From: Parapedobacter sp037190485 | Lineage (GTDB): Bacteria; Bacteroidota; Bacteroidia; Sphingobacteriales; Sphingobacteriaceae | Direction: 5' to 3' | DNA: 64,000 nt | Assembly (NCBI GenBank): GCA_037190485.1 | Contig: JBBCJB010000002.1 | Coordinates: 310,001-374,000 of the forward strand | In this document: one piece after another, positions 24,655 through 33,768 of the stretch | Layout: the number at the start of each line of letters is the position of its first letter | Position numbering within the stretch: position 1 is the stretch's first letter | The notes under the pieces: generated by a model | Seen by the model: the letters and a program-made list of their open reading frames with translations, nothing else | Told to the model about the DNA's origin: nothing | The model's database searches: none | Translations under genes and position numbers: made by a program

Positions 24655-26079
24655 CTAATATCCGCTATTTTGTGTTAGGCTTGTGTTATTGTTGCGTTCG
24701 TTTTGTGGGATGGGATAGAGTTTTGCATCTGTACTCCATTGCCCGCCTTTTGCGGGTGTGACCACTGCCATTACATCATCAATTCGACCGGTACGTCGAA
24801 GGTCAAACCAACGATGTCCCTCGGCAAATAATTCCCTTTGCCGTTCCTGTTCTACCAATAGTAATGGGTCTGCATCAATAGTTTCGATGTCATACCCCTG
24901 TACTCCTGCTCGCAGGCGTATTGTATTCAGATCATGTAGTCCATTCTGAATCTTGCCCAGGCGGATACGTGCTTCAGCACGGATCAGGTATTGTTCCGCC
25001 AGACGCATCACCATATTGTATTCCTTACTATTGTTTAGGGTCTCACGGTGTTTATTGGGGAAAAAGAATGTTTGGTCATCTACGATAACACTTCCTATCC
25101 AATCAGATAGCCTACGGTCATCAGCCTCGTATTTGCTAATGAGATACTCGGAGAGTGATGTGGAACGGCTCGACTCTGTATTTGGCATTCCAGTTAAAAT
25201 ATACTGATCGGCATAAGTAGTAGACGTATTAGCGATTGGTTGCACCTGCCAGATGGCTTCGGTACTGTTTTTCAGGAATACAGTCTTTAGATCATCCAGA
25301 AGACCAAAAAGTGGGTTGTTTATCGGCTGACTAGCTTCCTGCTCTGCCATTTCGTATTCGCCCATATACAGGTAAACTCTGGCAAGCAATGCTTCCGCTA
25401 CTGGCCTATTTGGTCTCACCCGTTCCGTACTGTTAGACACACCATCTGCTCCAACATAGTGCGGGGCCAATACGCTTTTGGCATCGTTTAGATCAGCTAC
25501 AATCTGATCATATACGACTGATTGCGAAGCCCGAGGCAAGGTTGCATTTACACGGTAATCGGTGGTGGTAATGACAGGAATCTCACCAAAGAAACAGGTC
25601 AAATAGAAATGATAAAACGCACGCATAAATTTGGCTTCGCCAATCAATTGATTTTTTACGTTTTCACTTACTCCGGTGCTAGTTTCTAAGCCCTCTAAAA
25701 CGGCATTGGCCTGAAAGATGATATTATAGTATGGCGTCCAGAAGTAATTAATAACATTTGGATTAATTGCCGTGAGAGAATTGTTGTAAAATAAAATTAT
25801 GTTTTCGCTTGTTCCATAATTTATAAATTCATCCGATGAAAGCCCCGATAGCCACGTCATTCTGCTGAAAGGAGTACCATTATTAGTAGCCATGCGTGCA
25901 TAGATGGACGTCATAGCGGCATTTGCCGTACTGTTACTGGTGAACACACTAGCAGTAGCCAGTTCTGTCTTGGGCGGGTGAACGTCCAAAAACAAATCAC
26001 AGCTTGCAAAAATGAAAATCATGCCAAGTAGCAATATCCTTAGTTTTGATCCTTTTTGGTGGTTATTTTTCAGTTTCAT
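24655..26079 (-). CDS. SusD/RagB-type outer-membrane lipoprotein of locus A
   Basis: A 474-residue SusD-family lipoprotein: basic N-terminus, signal peptide and lipobox (MIFIFASC, Cys about 27). Family helices are seen at LIGEAKFMRAFYHFYLTCFF, NRPVAEALLARVYLYMGEYE, MRLAEQYLIRAEARIRLGKI, LNTIRLRAGVQGY and FAEGHRWFDLRRTGR. It follows SusC by 33 bases and precedes the thioredoxin/DUF3738 gene. It would bind the same unknown ligand as the SusC partner. GC is low (about 45% by eye), like the two genes beside it. Confidence 0.9.
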   Translation of the reverse strand: MKLKNNHQKGSKLRILLLGMIFIFASCDLFLDVHPPKTELATASVFTSNSTANAAMTSIYARMATNNGTPFSRMTWLSGLSSDEFINYGTSENIILFYNNSLTAINPNVINYFWTPYYNIIFQANAVLEGLETSTGVSENVKNQLIGEAKFMRAFYHFYLTCFFGEIPVITTTDYRVNATLPRASQSVVYDQIVADLNDAKSVLAPHYVGADGVSNSTERVRPNRPVAEALLARVYLYMGEYEMAEQEASQPINNPLFGLLDDLKTVFLKNSTEAIWQVQPIANTSTTYADQYILTGMPNTESSRSTSLSEYLISKYEADDRRLSDWIGSVIVDDQTFFFPNKHRETLNNSKEYNMVMRLAEQYLIRAEARIRLGKIQNGLHDLNTIRLRAGVQGYDIETIDADPLLLVEQERQRELFAEGHRWFDLRRTGRIDDVMAVVTPAKGGQWSTDAKLYPIPQNERNNNTSLTQNSGY

Positions 26080-26112
26080 AATTAAGTTAATTACAAGGTG
26101 TCTTATAGGTGC

Positions 26113-29100
26113 CTAAAGTGTCAAATTTATTCCTGCCGTGATCATCTTTATAGGTGGCAATCCGAACCTTAATGTTTCAGGGTCCATTCCAGGATAGTTT
26201 GTAATGGTGAACAGGTTTTGGCATTGGGTGTAGACCCGGCATTGCTTGATCGACAGTGATTGCAATATGTTTTGGGGAAGCTGGTAGGATAAAGCCAAAT
26301 TCTTTAATCGGATAAAAGATGCGTCGCCATAACCCCAATCGCTGGAAGAGGCTCTGCTTAATTCTGCACGTGCAGGACCAGCCTGCGTAAACTTTCCTAT
26401 ATCGGTAACATCTCCTATTTGCTGCCACCTGGCCATTACCCACTCGGGCTGATTTGCAAATGTTCCAGCGCCAGACAGTGGTAACTCGCCAATTCTCTTT
26501 ACGAAATGGAAAAAAATATCCAGTTGAAATCCTTTAAATGAAAAACTGTTGGATACACCCCCATACAAGCGTGATGCAGTATTAACCAACCATTGTAAAT
26601 CATCCGGTGAAGTGATTTGTCCGTCACCATTTACGTCTTCAAAGGTGTGGATACCCGTTTGCGGATCTATACCTTGCCAGCGGTATAATCGTTGCCGCGA
26701 GGTTGGCTGCCCGATTTCATAGCTGCTTTGGTAACTTGATTTTTCAATATCCGGAAAGTCAACAAGTTTATTGTTTGGAATAGTGAGGTTGAAAGAGGTG
26801 TTCCAGTTCAAACCTCCATTGGCGACATTAACCGTATAGAGTTCTAGTTCCACACCACTATTTTGTAATTTAGCGGGCAGATTCGCTTGTATGGATGAAT
26901 AACCGGTCATCGTTGGTAGCGAATAACCGACCAACTGGTTACCTGTACGATTTCGGTAGGCAACAGCTGACAACCTCACACGGTCATTCCAGAATCCCAG
27001 GTCAAGTACTGCTTCTATTTTCCGTACAGATTCCCAGCCATATTCTGCACTGTATAGGCGCGTAGGATACAATCCAGTCGCCCCTAAATAGGGGTAGGGA
27101 TATGACGAATAGGTACTAAGGTACTGATAGTCTCCGATCTGGTCATTACCCGTGATACCATAGCTAGCCCTAAGTTTCCCATAGCTAAGCATGGTGTTCC
27201 TTAATAGTCTTTCGTTGGAGAAAATCCAAGCTCCGCCGACCGAAGCAAAATTCCCATATTTCCGGTCGCTTGCGAATCGGCTAGTACCGTCTCTCCTTGC
27301 TACTACATTAATTAGATACTTATCTTTCCAGTTATAGTTTATCCGGCCAAACAATGCCGCATAACGGTACTTTGTTTGTGTATTATTAGTAATAAGAATA
27401 TTCGCAGCAGCCATCAGGTTTTCTATAAGCGCATCGTCCGCAAAATCATAGGCGTATTGAACCAAGGTATATTGGTCGGTTTCTTGGAAAGTTGCCCCCA
27501 CTGTAACACTTAATATATCTCCACCATACTGCTTATTGAAATCGAGCTGTGGCTCTACGATCCAGGTTCGGATATCATTATCAGCCTTGCTATTACTGCG
27601 TATTGACGGGAATGTGGACCATGAAGGACGATACGCTTTCATTGGATTGATATTCGATTGATCAGTCGTTAGATAGTTATAACCTAAATTAACCTGTGTT
27701 TTCAATTCTGGAATAAACTGGTAGGATATTATACCATTAGTCAGCAGATTGTTCGACGTTATCTTAGCGCGAAGTTCCGCTGTTGCCATCGGGTTATTCC
27801 ATGTTTCATTTTCCCAATTGAAGTTGCCACTTTCATCGTACAATGCGGGGGCATTTGGTGCAATTACTAAGAACTCACCTGTGGAAAAATCAAATTGAGG
27901 TTGATTGGTAAAACGATTCAAGTATCTTGCTGCTATACTTACTTCAAATTTCTGGTCGGTACTCTTATGATTAAGGGTGATACTTCCCGACCTACTTCTT
28001 GAATAGTTAACGCCGGGGAATACGGTTGATTCTTTGGAATAACCACCGCCAAGCATAAACTGTGTTTGTGCAGATCCACCGGATATATGCCCCTGTACGC
28101 GATGTTGCCTTGCGGTATTTCCAATAAAAAAGTCCTGCCAATCCGTGTAACGCTCCTGATCCCATGTACCATTGACATCGTATGCGCTTGCAGGGTAATT
28201 CGTAACACCGTCATTGGCAAATGCTTCCCGACGCATTTCCAGGTATTGCTCCGTATTGAGCATATCCATCATACCGGTTACACTGCCGAAGCCAGTATTG
28301 GCATTTAAATTAAATTGGGTCTGTCCTACGCTTCCTTTTTTGGTAGTAATTAGAATGACCCCATTGGCTCCCCGTGATCCGTAGATGGCCGTGGCATCAG
28401 CATCCTTCAGTATTTCGATGCTCTCAATGTCCTCCGGGTTGATCATGGCAAATGGGCTAAGACGGGCCGCAGTATTTCCAATTGTTCTGTCAGATAGCTG
28501 ACTAGGTGTAAAAGGCACTCCATCTATCAGAAAGAGTGGGTCATTTCCATTAGCTAGACTATTATTCCCACGTATGCGCATCGCGTGGTACGCTCCGGGA
28601 AAACCGGATTGCTGTGTCACCTGCAAGCCTGCTACACGACCGGCTAATCCTAGCATCGGATCAATGACTGGTTGCTGCCGTATCGTTTCACCAGATACTC
28701 GGGATATATTGCCCGTATTCAGCTTATCGTTGACTTTCCAGTACCCGGCGTTGATTTCCACTTCTTCCAATGATGAAGGTGCCAACCGCAAGACCACAGT
28801 ACCGACTTGCGGTTTCGCTTTGATGACCTGGCTTAAGTATCCGATGAACGAGACCTCCAACATTGCATCGTCAGGTACATTGTTCAGTACGAATTCGCCA
28901 TTGTGTCCCGCCTGGGTCTGTAACGCGGTGCGCTTACCCGCCGCATCCAGCACCCGGACTGAGGCACCGGAAAGTGGATTTCCCAGCGAATCAATTACTT
29001 TTCCGCGGACTTCTGGGAGGGCTAGGATGAGCAGCGACCCATTTTCGGAGACGCGAAGCATCGCGTCACTACCATGGGAGGCTTTGGCCTCCTTGATCAC

Positions 29101-29445
29101 CACCGTCTTCTCCCGTATTGCGAAAGTGAGCGGCAGGCCCTTGAGGCATTCGGAAAGGACGTCCCGGATATCCGTTTGGTTAAAGCCGGCATCGATGGTA
29201 CGCTTGTCATCGACCAGCTTGGTCGAGTAGAACACGCGGTGGTCGGTCTGCCGCTTGATTTCCCTGAACACCTCGTCGAGCGTGACGGCGCGCTTGTTCA
29301 GCGTGAGGTAGGGTTGGGCGACCGTTTCGGCCGCCAGTGACATGAAGGCGAAGAGGAAAAGGACCAAGGTCGCATTAACGCGCATAAGCGCCTCCTTTCC
29401 CCACAACCCATGGCGGGTTAAGGTAAATTTTATATACATTTGCAT
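26113..29445 (-). CDS. SusC/RagA-type TonB-dependent outer-membrane transporter of locus A
   Basis: A 1110-residue SusC-family transporter. About 20 residues precede the signal peptide (MRVNATLVLFLFAFMSLAAE, cleavage after TVAQ). Domains in order: STN (about 47-115, AVTLDEVFREIKRQTDHRVF), carboxypeptidase-regulatory-like (about 145-215, GNPLSGASVRVLDAAGKRTA), plug (AYHAMRIRGNNSLANG, LFLIDGVPFTP, IESIEILKDADATAIYGSRG) and barrel. The STN domain ties it to the FecR at 29633. The first 300 or so codons have about 55% GC, while 26.1-28.4 kb is near 33-48%, so the barrel looks newly acquired. A candidate antisense RNA starts at its own initiation codon. Confidence 0.92.
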   Translation of the reverse strand: MQMYIKFTLTRHGLWGKEALMRVNATLVLFLFAFMSLAAETVAQPYLTLNKRAVTLDEVFREIKRQTDHRVFYSTKLVDDKRTIDAGFNQTDIRDVLSECLKGLPLTFAIREKTVVIKEAKASHGSDAMLRVSENGSLLILALPEVRGKVIDSLGNPLSGASVRVLDAAGKRTALQTQAGHNGEFVLNNVPDDAMLEVSFIGYLSQVIKAKPQVGTVVLRLAPSSLEEVEINAGYWKVNDKLNTGNISRVSGETIRQQPVIDPMLGLAGRVAGLQVTQQSGFPGAYHAMRIRGNNSLANGNDPLFLIDGVPFTPSQLSDRTIGNTAARLSPFAMINPEDIESIEILKDADATAIYGSRGANGVILITTKKGSVGQTQFNLNANTGFGSVTGMMDMLNTEQYLEMRREAFANDGVTNYPASAYDVNGTWDQERYTDWQDFFIGNTARQHRVQGHISGGSAQTQFMLGGGYSKESTVFPGVNYSRSRSGSITLNHKSTDQKFEVSIAARYLNRFTNQPQFDFSTGEFLVIAPNAPALYDESGNFNWENETWNNPMATAELRAKITSNNLLTNGIISYQFIPELKTQVNLGYNYLTTDQSNINPMKAYRPSWSTFPSIRSNSKADNDIRTWIVEPQLDFNKQYGGDILSVTVGATFQETDQYTLVQYAYDFADDALIENLMAAANILITNNTQTKYRYAALFGRINYNWKDKYLINVVARRDGTSRFASDRKYGNFASVGGAWIFSNERLLRNTMLSYGKLRASYGITGNDQIGDYQYLSTYSSYPYPYLGATGLYPTRLYSAEYGWESVRKIEAVLDLGFWNDRVRLSAVAYRNRTGNQLVGYSLPTMTGYSSIQANLPAKLQNSGVELELYTVNVANGGLNWNTSFNLTIPNNKLVDFPDIEKSSYQSSYEIGQPTSRQRLYRWQGIDPQTGIHTFEDVNGDGQITSPDDLQWLVNTASRLYGGVSNSFSFKGFQLDIFFHFVKRIGELPLSGAGTFANQPEWVMARWQQIGDVTDIGKFTQAGPARAELSRASSSDWGYGDASFIRLKNLALSYQLPQNILQSLSIKQCRVYTQCQNLFTITNYPGMDPETLRFGLPPIKMITAGINLTL

Positions 29446-29448
29446 TAA

Positions 29449-29549
29449 TGTTTGGTACAGTTAAATGGTTGTTAGCTTCAACGATTTGTCCTGAACAGGC
29501 CTGCCTGGCAGGCATCGGCCGGTGGTGTTGGAAGCACTTCCGGCCTTTT
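29449..29549 (+). ncRNA. Candidate antisense RNA in the SusC leader of locus A
   Basis: The plus strand carries a perfect -7 box TACATTTG at 29435-29442, overlapping the first codons of the minus-strand SusC gene; no -33 TTG is evident. About 70 bases past the predicted start, ATCGGCCGG opens a hairpin: GGCCGG (29517-29522) with CCGGCC (29540-29545), a mismatch, then GGTG with CACT, a seven-base loop, and TTTT after the stem. Expected length about 100 nt, antisense to the SusC 5' leader. A perfect inverted repeat (GCCTGCC-T-GGCAGGC, 29499-29513) lies inside. The same box is used at 37487-37494 in front of a real gene. Compare 45627-45714 and 12212-12300. Confidence 0.55.
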
Positions 29550-29632
29550 CTTTCAGGAGGGGTCACTGGTCTATGGCTCTTCCCGATCGGCCTCCTTTCC
29601 GTACGTGGTGCAAACATGGTTCATATCTCCTA

Positions 29633-30856
29633 TCATTCGTTTTTGATCCTTTCCGTGTTTTTCCTGCGCACGAGCACGTTGCGCCCATTGATTTCGAAGC
29701 CGACCGCCCCGGCCTCTTCCATGATCTGCAGGACCGTGCCCAGGTTGTCGTAGCGGGAGATGGCGCCCGAGAAGCGCTCGTCTTCGGGGATATCGGCGGC
29801 ATAGCGGACCTCCACGTCGTACCAGCGGGCCAGCCTGCGCATGGCCTGCTGCACGGTTTCCTCGCGGAAGACGAACTCGCCGTTCTTCCAGTCGGTGTAG
29901 TCGGAGACGTCCACCCGGTGGGTGGTGATAGCCTCTCCGCGGGTGATGCCTTGTTCGCCGGGGGTTAATGTTATGCCCGGTTTATCGGGCGAATGTTTAT
30001 CGGGCGAATATTTATTATCTTCGATGAGCACTTCGGGGTTCGCCCCTACGTCCACCGCGCCAACCACCCGTACCTTTCCGGTCACCAAGGTGGTCTTGGT
30101 TTCGGGGTCGTCGGGGTAGGCGGAGATGTTGAACGCAGTTCCCAATACGTCTACGACCTGGCCTTCGCTGCGTACCTTGAATGGGCGTTTCGGGTCTTTC
30201 TCGATTTCGAAGTATCCCTCGCCGACGATTTCAACCAGGCGTTCGCCGTCGGGGAACCGATCGGGGTATTTCAGCGTACTGCTGGCGTTGAGCCAGACCT
30301 TGGAGCCGTCCGGAAGGGTGATTTGGTATTGGCCGCCTTTTGGGGTGGTAAGCGATAGCATGCTTGCGGTTCGTTTGTCTGAACCCAGCATGACGATGGA
30401 GGATACGCCGTCATCGTAGGTGATGTCCTGGCCGCCGACGGTAATCCCGGTCTGTTCCTCGCTTAGGGTTATCACGCGGCCATCGGCCAGGGTCAGCGTG
30501 GCGCGGTTGCCGCCGGGCAGTATCTCGGTCGCAGCGAGGCTGACGGCCGACTGCTGATGGCCTACCGCCCACCAGCCGGTTATGGCCGCGAGGAGGATCG
30601 CTGCCGCCGCGTAGGGGAGCCATTTCGTGATGTTCCGTCGGGGTTCCGGTAGGGAAGGGGAGAGCGTTACGCCGGCTTGCCGTTCGATGGCCTCGCGCAT
30701 CCGTTTGGTGGCGCGTTCGAGCTGCTCCCTGCTGGCCAGGCCGTCCTTGCCGGCAAGCAGGTGGTGGTAATGGGATTCGACAAGGTGCCGCTCGGCCCGC
30801 GTGGCGGTTCCGTCAAGGTATCGATCGAGCAGTTCGCGTATGTCTTTGTTCTCCAT
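29633..30856 (-). CDS. FecR-family anti-sigma factor of locus A
   Basis: A 407-residue anti-sigma factor: cytoplasmic N-terminus, membrane helix about 80-98 (LPYAAAAILLAAITGWWAV), periplasmic FecR domain (TPKGGQYQITLPDGSKVWLN, GEGYFEIEKDPKRPF, VLGTAFNISAY) and DUF4974-type end (ETVQQAMRRLARWYDVEVRY, LGTVLQIMEEAGAVGFEI). Between VRVVGAVDVG and TLTPGEQ it carries an extra hydrophilic loop in which KYSPD and KHSPD come from a 15-base tandem repeat (29981-30010). Partner of the sigma factor at 30952 and the SusC at 26113. Confidence 0.9.
   Translation of the reverse strand: MENKDIRELLDRYLDGTATRAERHLVESHYHHLLAGKDGLASREQLERATKRMREAIERQAGVTLSPSLPEPRRNITKWLPYAAAAILLAAITGWWAVGHQQSAVSLAATEILPGGNRATLTLADGRVITLSEEQTGITVGGQDITYDDGVSSIVMLGSDKRTASMLSLTTPKGGQYQITLPDGSKVWLNASSTLKYPDRFPDGERLVEIVGEGYFEIEKDPKRPFKVRSEGQVVDVLGTAFNISAYPDDPETKTTLVTGKVRVVGAVDVGANPEVLIEDNKYSPDKHSPDKPGITLTPGEQGITRGEAITTHRVDVSDYTDWKNGEFVFREETVQQAMRRLARWYDVEVRYAADIPEDERFSGAISRYDNLGTVLQIMEEAGAVGFEINGRNVLVRRKNTERIKNE
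29981..30010. repeat. 15-base tandem repeat inside the locus A FecR gene
   Basis: TTTATCGGGCGAATG is followed directly by TTTATCGGGCGAATA, then by a degenerate third start (TTTATTATC). In the coding strand it gives two SPDK/H units in a periplasmic loop. Being a multiple of three, copy changes keep the frame. Confidence 0.85.
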
Positions 30857-30951
30857 TATTCACCGAATAATTAGCTGTCGTTTGTAGTAAAGAACCGCAA
30901 GTCCCGCGAACTTCCCGAAAAAAATGGCATTATTTTTCAGTTCACTGGAAA

Positions 30952-31527
30952 TCAGGCCGATAAAATTGCCATCAGTAGGCTGATGCCCAGTTTCAGCTTC
31001 AGGTCCTTGTTGGCTTGGCTGAGTAGGTTGCTCACGGTTTTGGGCGATACGTCAAGCGCTTCGGCGATCTCGGCGATGGAATAGGCTTCCAGGTTCTTCA
31101 GGATGAAGGCCTGCCCGGCCTTGGTGGGCAGGGATGCGGCCAGCGCCTTCAGCCGCTCCACGAGTTCCCGCTCCAGCAGGACCTCGTCCGTGGTGCAGGT
31201 GCCCCGTTCCATGAAGAAGGCGAGTTCCTCGGCGTAGCGCGTGCGTGTCTCCTGCGCGCGGACTTTCTTCAGGAAGCCGAACCGGACACTCTTGCTGAGG
31301 TATACGGCCAGCGGCGCCCGGATGTCGAGCGTTTGGCGGTTATCCCAGAGGTGCAGGAAAATGTCCTGCACGATATCCTGCGCGTCGTCGCCGTCTTGCG
31401 TGAGCTTGTGGGCCTGGAGGTAAAGGAACTGGTTGTACCGGTCATAGATGGTGGCGAATGCCTGCTCCTCGCCGTCCCGCAGGCGGAGCAGCAAGTCCTT
31501 TTCTTCGGTTGGAGAAGTGGCTTTCAT
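30952..31527 (-). CDS. ECF RNA polymerase sigma factor of locus A
   Basis: A 191-residue ECF sigma factor, started at ATG 31527 (MKATSPTEEKDLLLRLRDGE) because the paralogue at 47117-47716 begins with the same sequence; the frame runs 21 bases further. Region 2: FATIYDRYNQFLYLQAHKLT, DAQDIVQDIFLHLWDNR. Region 4: LPTKAGQAFILKNLEAYSIA, EIAEALDVSPKTVSNLLSQA. The C-terminus is hydrophobic. FecR follows after 95 bases. The upstream region is shared with the locus B sigma gene. Confidence 0.9.
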   Translation of the reverse strand: MKATSPTEEKDLLLRLRDGEEQAFATIYDRYNQFLYLQAHKLTQDGDDAQDIVQDIFLHLWDNRQTLDIRAPLAVYLSKSVRFGFLKKVRAQETRTRYAEELAFFMERGTCTTDEVLLERELVERLKALAASLPTKAGQAFILKNLEAYSIAEIAEALDVSPKTVSNLLSQANKDLKLKLGISLLMAILSA

Positions 31528-31583
31528 CCGTTTACACCGTTTAGTCAAATCAAAGTTCGGCTATTCGGATGGGAAAAGGAAAT
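31525..31583 (-). promoter_or_regulatory. Conserved upstream region of the locus A sigma gene
   Basis: Read on the minus strand, this stretch and 47714-47776 share the sigma start codon context (GGTGTAAACGGATGAAA) and, further up, CCGAATA-CCGAACTTTG with TTTTCCCAT before it, while bases between differ. GAACTTTG is one base off the TAnnTTTG box. I read it as a shared promoter or regulator site for the two paralogous sigma genes. Confidence 0.45.
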
Positions 31584-33146
31584 TTATTTTCGTTTCCTTG
31601 CCCGGGTCGGCGCGGATTCCATCAACCAGACGGCCGTGAGCGCGGAAACCGACAGCGCCAACCACAGGATATCGATGATGTGGAAAACCAACCCATTGGC
31701 CAACGGGATGCATAGGCCAAGTATGCCGCCGGTTAGCAGCGTATACGTATTGGTGAAGGAATTGTTTCTCTTCAACGCGAAAAAAACGGACGCCAACAGC
31801 CATCCGCCGAAGAAGACGGAATTGATGATGGTACCGCCATACGCGGCAAGGTGTTCCGGCATCAGCTTGCTGGCCAAAAAGGCCAGTGCCGTAACCGGCA
31901 ACAAGGATAGGCAAATGGCCAGGTAAACGTAGCCGACGCCTTGGTTGAATTTCCGTTCCTTTTCAGGCACATTGTTCTTGTGGCGCGCTTCCAGCCAGAT
32001 GAGTACGCCCGTGATGATGACGAAGCAGGTGATGATGGCCAGTAGGAAATAAAGCACCTTGACCACCGTATGCCGCCAGCCCTCCAATCCGAAATAACCG
32101 AAATGGATGCGATGCACGAAAGCAGACACCACCTCTTCGTAGCGCTTGTGGTAAGGATCGTGCATGTGGTTGATCCGTCCGGAAACGACGTCGAATTCCA
32201 GCTCGCCGTAATTGAACAAACTGACCTTCGGATCCACCTCTCCATAGATATTGATGGTCATGCCTTGGCTCGCCACGTTGTTCAGCGCGATGAACGTGAG
32301 CTCGAATCCCTCCCATTTCCAAGACGCGCTATCCAGGTAGCTGCCCAGGCGAACGTCGTCCAAGTCGATCCGCGGCCCGAGGATGTCATCGTGGCGATGG
32401 CCATGCATCGCTTCTTCATACGTTTCGCGGTCACAGCCATACAGTATCGCCCCGGACGTGGCCACGAGTATGCCCAGGCCGAACCAAGCGCCGGTAACCG
32501 CATACATGAACTGGAATGGGATACCGATGACCCCCAGGGCCGTATGGGCATCGGTCCACGCCGTCTTCAGCTTCCCGTAAGGCCTGAAGAGGTAGAAATT
32601 GGAGACGATCTTTTTCCAATGGATGATGATGCCGCTAACCATGGCAAACAAGAAGAGCAAGGAGACCACCCCGGAAAGGTAGTAGCCGAATTCACCCAGC
32701 TGGTAGAAAAAATGGAGTTCGTAGAGCAACCCGCCAAGGGTCGCCGATGATTGCCGGGCCACCGCCGTGACGGCGTAGGTTTCCCTGTCCAAGTGGAGCG
32801 TTGCGCCTTCCTTGGCTTGGCCCGTGGCCAGCGAGTCCTTGGATGCGGCCAGGAAAAACGGCTGCCTTGCGCCGGGAGCCCGGAGGTCGATGTAGAGGTC
32901 GCGCCCGTAGAGTTCATAGCCCTGCCTGCCCAATTCACGCATCAACCGGTCAAGGTCAATTGGATCCGGCGAACGGGCGATGCCGGGCGCGGAATCCCGC
33001 CGTTCGCGGCTGCGCTCCCAGGCTTCGATCTCGGCAAAGAACAACGTGAACGCACCGGCAAAGAAAATCACGTACAGGCCAACGGTGATGACGATGCCGC
33101 TTACGGTATGCAGGTGGAAGAAGATGTTGTAGGTCCGTTTACTCAT
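31584..33146 (-). CDS. PepSY-associated membrane protein of the second iron locus
   Basis: A 520-residue inner-membrane protein of the PepSY-TM family, started at ATG 33146 (MSKRTYNIFFHLHTVSGIVI), which overlaps the upstream gene's stop by ATGA. Membrane segments: about 12-40 (IVITVGLYVIFFAGAFTLFF), about 185-205 (VVSLLFLFAMVSGIIIH), about 230-260 (HTALGVIGIPFQFMYAVTGA), about 365-390 (KVLYFLLAIITCFVIITGVL), then four more helices at the C-terminus absent from the 402-residue relative at 5441. Histidines in HLHT and DAHTALG could hold haem. With the DUF3649/DUF3325-like pair and the TonB receptor it forms a siderophore-iron operon and probably reduces the imported ferric complex (family knowledge plus inference). 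Confidence 0.8.
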   Translation of the reverse strand: MSKRTYNIFFHLHTVSGIVITVGLYVIFFAGAFTLFFAEIEAWERSRERRDSAPGIARSPDPIDLDRLMRELGRQGYELYGRDLYIDLRAPGARQPFFLAASKDSLATGQAKEGATLHLDRETYAVTAVARQSSATLGGLLYELHFFYQLGEFGYYLSGVVSLLFLFAMVSGIIIHWKKIVSNFYLFRPYGKLKTAWTDAHTALGVIGIPFQFMYAVTGAWFGLGILVATSGAILYGCDRETYEEAMHGHRHDDILGPRIDLDDVRLGSYLDSASWKWEGFELTFIALNNVASQGMTINIYGEVDPKVSLFNYGELEFDVVSGRINHMHDPYHKRYEEVVSAFVHRIHFGYFGLEGWRHTVVKVLYFLLAIITCFVIITGVLIWLEARHKNNVPEKERKFNQGVGYVYLAICLSLLPVTALAFLASKLMPEHLAAYGGTIINSVFFGGWLLASVFFALKRNNSFTNTYTLLTGGILGLCIPLANGLVFHIIDILWLALSVSALTAVWLMESAPTRARKRK

Positions 33147-33427
33147 AAACGCAGCCCCGTCAAACACGCACACAGGAGCGAAACGCCGCCATACCATGCC
33201 CAGCATTTCCATCCGCTATGGAATAGGAACGCCACCAGCATCAACGCACACCACATGATAAACAGCGTGTAGGAATAGGTCAACAGCACGACCACCCGAT
33301 AACCCGTCCAGACAGCCACCAGGAGATGGAAAGACGCGGAAACGAGGAATCCGCCGACGACCGCCGACGAGATCTTGGCGATGCGCGGCCATCCAGGCGG
33401 CGTGAGGTATTTCGGGTTCGCTGGCAT
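33143..33427 (-). CDS. DUF3649-like small membrane protein, iron-uptake associated
   Basis: A 94-residue protein started at ATG 33427 (MPANPKYLTPPGWPRIAKIS). Three hydrophobic segments follow: SSAVVGGFLVSASFHLLVAV, LLTYSYTLFIMWCALMLVAF, and YGGVSLLCACLTGL. Length, the R-I-A-K-I entry to the first helix and the gene order fit DUF3649, a small iron-uptake-associated membrane protein usually next to PepSY and DUF3325 genes. It overlaps the PepSY gene by four bases. Function unknown. Confidence 0.6.
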   Translation of the reverse strand: MPANPKYLTPPGWPRIAKISSAVVGGFLVSASFHLLVAVWTGYRVVVLLTYSYTLFIMWCALMLVAFLFHSGWKCWAWYGGVSLLCACLTGLRL

Positions 33428-33429
33428 GG

Positions 33430-33708
33430 CTACTTGCTGGCCCGTTGAAGCGGAATCAACACGATCGTGAAGCCACTGACGGCCATCAGGCTGATCAAGG
33501 CAAAAAAGAACCCCACGCCGATGCCGAGGTTCAGCATGAACACGGCAAAGGAAATCGACACCAACAGGCTCCCCAACGCCGTCGAGAGACGCCGATGGGC
33601 GTACAGGTACCGGTGATGCCTCCGCTTCACGAAACACGCCCGGGCGGAGGCGCCGTACAACGCATAGAACCCGACCATTTGAAGGACAATGCCTAGCAAC
33701 ACATCCAT
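33430..33708 (-). CDS. DUF3325-like small membrane protein, iron-uptake associated
   Basis: A 92-residue protein started at ATG 33708 (MDVLLGIVLQMVGFYALYG); an in-frame TTG five codons upstream is less likely. Three hydrophobic helices and a basic loop after the first (KRRHHRYLYAHRRL) fit DUF3325, which accompanies siderophore receptors and PepSY reductases in other bacteria. It ends two bases before the DUF3649-like gene. Function unknown; an accessory subunit of the reductase is plausible. Confidence 0.6.
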   Translation of the reverse strand: MDVLLGIVLQMVGFYALYGASARACFVKRRHHRYLYAHRRLSTALGSLLVSISFAVFMLNLGIGVGFFFALISLMAVSGFTIVLIPLQRASK

Positions 33709-33768
33709 GATAGCTTGACCCAAGACCTGACAAGGCTACGGATGCGGCGCACCCGTAGCCTGTATCCA

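Noticed and set aside
29499..29513. Perfect inverted repeat GCCTGCC-T-GGCAGGC as an insertion-sequence end or operator
   Set aside because: It stands alone with no partner end or transposase and is best explained as internal structure of the antisense RNA candidate.
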